Positions 62,682-64,000 of a stretch of DNA of 64,000 bases are shown piece by piece (position 1 is the first letter of the stretch; each line of letters starts with the position of its first letter). The notes below the pieces were generated by a model. That model did not search any database. It saw nothing but the letters and a program-made list of their open reading frames with translations, and was not told where the DNA came from. The DNA is taken from assembly GCA_026627065.1 (NCBI GenBank), contig JAPNUO010000011.1, positions 1 to 64,000 on the forward strand, read 5' to 3'. The DNA comes from Bacillota bacterium. Lineage in GTDB: Bacteria; Bacillota; Sulfobacillia; Sulfobacillales; Sulfobacillaceae. Made by a program: the position numbers and the translations under genes.

Positions 62682-62950
62682 GGTGAGATCGCTTCCACCA
62701 ACAATGGACAAGAATACAGCCCACAAGAAAAGATACCTGCCCTCAACTTTTAAGCACCCATTAATCAAACACCTGCAGGTTTTTCATAACTTGACAAGCA
62801 CGGCCGTGGATAAGTATCCTCCTATGAAGATGTCCTGCTCCACGTTCTGACCATGGTCCGGAGGGACCGAACTACACGCCGTGGCAATGCGATACCTGGC
62901 GAAGGCCTTTTTGGTCGTTAGTCCAACCGCGAAGGCATTATGATACTGGG
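62682..62950. other. Intergenic stretch before transposase remnants
   Basis: No gene or repeat recognised; the composition changes from AT-rich to GC-rich around 62850. Confidence 0.35.
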
Positions 62951-63720
62951 TTAACCGGTGGAAGCCAGCACCGAAGCGGCCAAGGCAACAACTGCGAACA
63001 GATTATGCGGATGGACCTTTCGCCGTCCCCGCACGCGGCCGGTCCGTAAATTCAGCTGTTCCTTCTGGTCGTTGAATGCCCATTCTACACCCATTTCTAA
63101 GTCTTAGAGCGATTCCTAGGCGGGAGGTTCCCCGCACGATGCTCCCTACCCCGCGGGGGTCATCAGCAATGGAGATGTCTGGGCATCACCGCAATTGGAG
63201 GACGAACAGCCAGCCATGCCGCTGGGCCAATCGACATGCCAGGACACCGAAATTTTGGGGTATTCGTGGTCGCGTCGTATTCCGGTAATGTCAGCGTTTC
63301 TCCCACGGCACAGGGGAAACATGTCGCGGCCCTCCGGGTCTTACCGCTTCGGCGACTCAGCGGGATAATCGGGATCAGCCGTTGGGCCAGGAGATAGTAT
63401 AGAGGGTTACCTGATCGGACCCCGCATCGAAAGTCGCCAGTTGCTGCCCCACATCCCCTTTAGATCGTGATCGTGACCAAAAGTCGCTCCCTGCGGACGT
63501 CATACGTCATGCATGTTGACTGTGGTCGTCTGCGCTGCCACGGGAAGCGACTCCCGGTTGCCACGGGACGATGCAACTTGTCGCCGAGTCCACGATATGG
63601 CCCTGGGGCCAGTTTTTAGCCCCGAGATCGCGCGTTCCGGATCTCCGGCGTCAGCATGCCGACGCGTCTCTTCATACACCGGGACACGGCCTACTCCTTA
63701 AACGCCACATTATCACGTCT
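62951..63720 (-). pseudogene. DDE transposase fossil (IS4/IS1182-like)
   Basis: Read on the minus strand, parts of a transposase follow in order in different frames. GAKNWPQGHIVDSATSCIVP is near the N-terminus. ATFDAGSDQ, then LYYLLAQRLIPIIPLSRRSG, form the catalytic-core region. Next come PCAVGETLTLPEYDATTNTP and KFRCPG, the family's Cys-containing segment. The C-terminus is VEWAFNDQKEQLNLRTGRVR, then HPHNLFAVVALAASVLAST, ending at a stop at 62951-62953. Several frameshifts and stops are present. Family placement is by pattern only. Confidence 0.6.
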
Positions 63721-63799
63721 GTCCATTGCTTCTCATCTCACGCCCGATTCTCTCACGCATCCCCGAATTTGGGATGCTCATCAAATAGATTAACATGCA

Positions 63800-63898
63800 T
63801 GCTCACGCGGGTACCGAATCGCGGTGGTTGCCCGCCGTAGAGGGGACAACCGCAAAACCATCCGAAAATATCTTAACGCCTTCGGGCACCGATGGTGA
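63800..63898 (+). pseudogene. Fragment of an IS21-like transposase HTH
   Basis: The frame ending at TGA 63896-63898 reads YRIAVVARRRGDNRKTIRKY followed by LNAFGHRW, the 'IA..lg.srnTVRkyL' helix-turn-helix at the N-terminus of IstA-type transposases. No start codon or long continuation is visible before the window ends. Confidence 0.35.
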
Positions 63899-64000
63899 CG
63901 CCCAAAGCCGCATTTCCTGGATGAGGGCGCCCTGCCCCTTAAGCGTCTCAGGGAAGAAGGACAATGCGCAACGAAAGCGGTGTGGAAGACCCTGTAAACA

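Noticed and set aside
1..64000. tRNA, rRNA genes or CRISPR arrays
   Set aside because: None recognised by eye on either strand; a covariance search would be needed to exclude a divergent RNA.

Overview
The window reads as a chromosomal segment of a GC-rich, endospore-forming Firmicute. Sporulation genes (spoVT, spoVG, fin, a yabE-type 3D-domain protein, purR, veg) lie in an order close to the origin-proximal region of Bacillus subtilis, but with high GC and many GTG/TTG starts. A Sulfobacillus-like or related deep-branching Firmicute is my inference; nothing in the sequence names the species.

Layout. (1) 1-7.6 kb is a decayed accessory zone: a lower-GC stretch with a broken zinc-ribbon gene and an MFS transporter lacking a usable start; a phage-like nucleotide-metabolism group (dNMP-kinase-like, coiled-coil membrane protein, dUTPase); an HTH/PIN toxin-antitoxin pair; and fossils of a Mutator (IS256-type) transposase and a TnpB. 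The coiled-coil, dUTPase and PIN genes are each interrupted by a frame change of the same sign. (2) 7.6-29.7 kb is the conserved core, all on the minus strand. In transcription order it is metG (T-box controlled), tatD, yabE-like, rsmA, ykuK-like, veg, cphB, cphA, ispE, a nucleotidyltransferase, purR, ilvA, spoVG, glmU, prs, pth, fin, mfd, a PrsA-like lipoprotein, spoVT. Matches to SigH (spoVG), SigG (spoVT), a forespore SigF/SigG-type signal (cphBA) and SigA (veg, metG) promoters are visible. (3) 29.9-30.7 kb carries a HEPN/MNT pair on the plus strand. (4) 30.7-39.4 kb is carbohydrate island 1 (minus): ABC permease, binding lipoprotein, second permease, LacI regulator, GH43, an alpha/alpha-barrel glycosidase and a Gfo/Idh/MocA dehydrogenase, with two copies of a LacI-type operator upstream. 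(5) 40-44.5 kb returns to core genes: abrB-like (plus), then rsmI, a GIY-YIG protein, holB, darA/yaaQ, tmk and a lysine/arginine-type decarboxylase (minus). (6) 44.7-62.6 kb is carbohydrate island 2: kduI, a lone coiled-coil PD-(D/E)XK nuclease, LacI, a GH106-like rhamnosidase, a Tat-exported beta-helix protein, GH105, a PL26/YetA-like rhamnogalacturonan lyase, two permeases, a wrecked second kduI, a binding lipoprotein and a divergent Gfo/Idh/MocA dehydrogenase. (7) 62.9-64 kb holds transposase fossils.

How it fits together. Island 2 looks like a rhamnogalacturonan (pectin backbone) utilisation locus: import of oligosaccharides, cleavage by lyase, unsaturated-glucuronyl hydrolase and rhamnosidase, then KduI isomerisation of the released keto-deoxyuronate. 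No KduD-type reductase and no ABC ATPase are encoded here. The Gfo/Idh/MocA enzymes may supply the redox step, and a shared MsmX-type ATPase elsewhere may energise both transporters. Islands 1 and 2 are paralogous in several components and interrupt what is otherwise a conserved housekeeping/sporulation block.
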